5,680 bases of DNA from JBOGGX01 sp050744245 (lineage in GTDB: Bacteria; Actinomycetota; Acidimicrobiia; Acidimicrobiales; JBOGGX01): contig JBOGGX010000205.1 of NCBI GenBank assembly GCA_050744245.1, positions 1-5,680 of the forward strand, in the 5' to 3' direction. Shown here piece by piece: positions 5,327-5,680 of the stretch. Made by a program: the position numbers and the translations under genes. Numbering within the stretch: the stretch's first letter is position 1; every line of letters begins with the position of its first letter. The notes under the pieces were generated by a model, which saw only the letters and a program-made list of their open reading frames with translations, ran no database searches and was not told the origin of the DNA.

Positions 5327-5331
5327 CCGGC

Positions 5332-5680
5332 TTGCCTGCTCGCACCTCCACCCGGGAGCGTTACTCCTTCGCCAACCTCGGCGAGGGGTTGGCGCTTCCT
5401 GACCTCATCGCCATTCAGCGTGCGTCCTTCGACTGGTTCCTGAACAACGGGATGGCCGAGGCCTTCCGCGACATCAGCCCGATCAAGGACTACACCGAGA
5501 CCCTCCAGCTCGAGCTGGAGTTCGACGCGTCCGACGAAGACCTGCGCCCGCCGCCGAAGTTCTCGGTGGAGGAGTGCAAGGAAAAGGACATGACCTACTC
5601 CGCGCCGATCTTCGTGCGGGCCCGGTTCATGAACGCCCAGACCGGCGAGATCAAGGAACAGACGGTCTTCATGGGCGACT
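5332..5680 (+). CDS. rpoB: RNA polymerase beta subunit, N-terminal part (runs off window)
   Basis: RpoB is the catalytic beta subunit of RNA polymerase and the rifamycin target (the drug-binding region lies beyond this window). The first 116 codons are present. After the start come RERYSFANLGEGLALPDLIA (8-27) and IQRASFDWFL (28-37), the conserved opening of bacterial beta, where related proteins read D-L-I/L-x-x-Q-x-x-S-F-x-W-F. ISPIKDYT and LELEF follow, and then the highly conserved TYSAPIFVRARFMN and TGEIKEQTVFMGD near the right edge. The start is TTG, as for some other actinobacterial rpoB genes. The gene is divergent from aapJ, with no rplL immediately upstream, so it depends on promoters in the 337-bp gap; rpoC presumably follows outside the window. 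Confidence 0.97.
   Translation, partial: MPARTSTRERYSFANLGEGLALPDLIAIQRASFDWFLNNGMAEAFRDISPIKDYTETLQLELEFDASDEDLRPPPKFSVEECKEKDMTYSAPIFVRARFMNAQTGEIKEQTVFMGD

Larger units (their letters stand above)
4995..5331. other. Divergent aapJ-rpoB intergenic control region
   Basis: This 337-bp gap holds no convincing protein-coding gene. Open frames across it on both strands have GC-shadow composition and no homology that I recognise. It contains, left to right, the aapJ ribosome-binding site, the dyad and -10-like box for the aap operon, two tandem promoters reading to rpoB, and the folded rpoB leader. No tRNA or known riboswitch pattern is seen. Confidence 0.75.

Noticed and set aside
4894..5351. 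Open frames on both strands over the aapJ-rpoB gap
   Set aside because: They have Arg-rich shadow composition, no recognisable domain, overlap with the aapJ or rpoB ends, and lie over the promoter and leader signals.

Overview
The window comes from a high-GC Gram-positive-type bacterium, most likely an actinomycete. GTG and TTG starts, a probable leaderless GTG gene, TANNNT -10 boxes and a lipoprotein solute-binding protein all fit Actinomycetota. A deep lineage such as Acidimicrobiia is a guess and cannot be proven from this sequence.

From left to right: (1) 1-458, minus strand, a VapBC-type toxin-antitoxin pair. The ribbon-helix-helix antitoxin is complete, and the PIN-domain toxin overlaps it by 4 bp and runs off the left edge. 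A compact promoter/operator lies just upstream (about 463-493). (2) 505-4994, minus strand, a complete general L-amino-acid ABC transporter operon in the classic order aapJ (binding lipoprotein), aapQ, aapM (two permeases), aapP (ATPase). (3) 4995-5331, a divergent control region with a -10-like box and dyad for aapJ on one side, and two tandem promoters plus a structured leader for rpoB on the other. (4) 5332-5680, plus strand, the first 116 codons of rpoB, the RNA polymerase beta subunit.

The transporter works as one machine. AapJ, tethered to the outer membrane face, captures amino acids; AapQ and AapM form the channel; AapP hydrolyses ATP. Coupling between genes is tight (1-2 bp junctions) except between aapM and aapP.

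The most interesting feature is at that aapM/aapP junction. A 95-bp GC-rich element is bounded by a 10-bp direct repeat containing ATGA, and removing one 95-bp unit restores a normal 4-bp ATGA overlap between aapM and aapP. The element carries a 32-codon ORF whose start overlaps the aapM stop and whose stop overlaps the aapP start. This is the architecture of mycobacterial interspersed repetitive units (MIRUs). Other points worth a look are a missing canonical start codon at the aapJ/aapQ junction (TAATT where TAATG would be expected), a terminator-like folded leader ahead of rpoB, and a leaderless, operator-covered vapB promoter.
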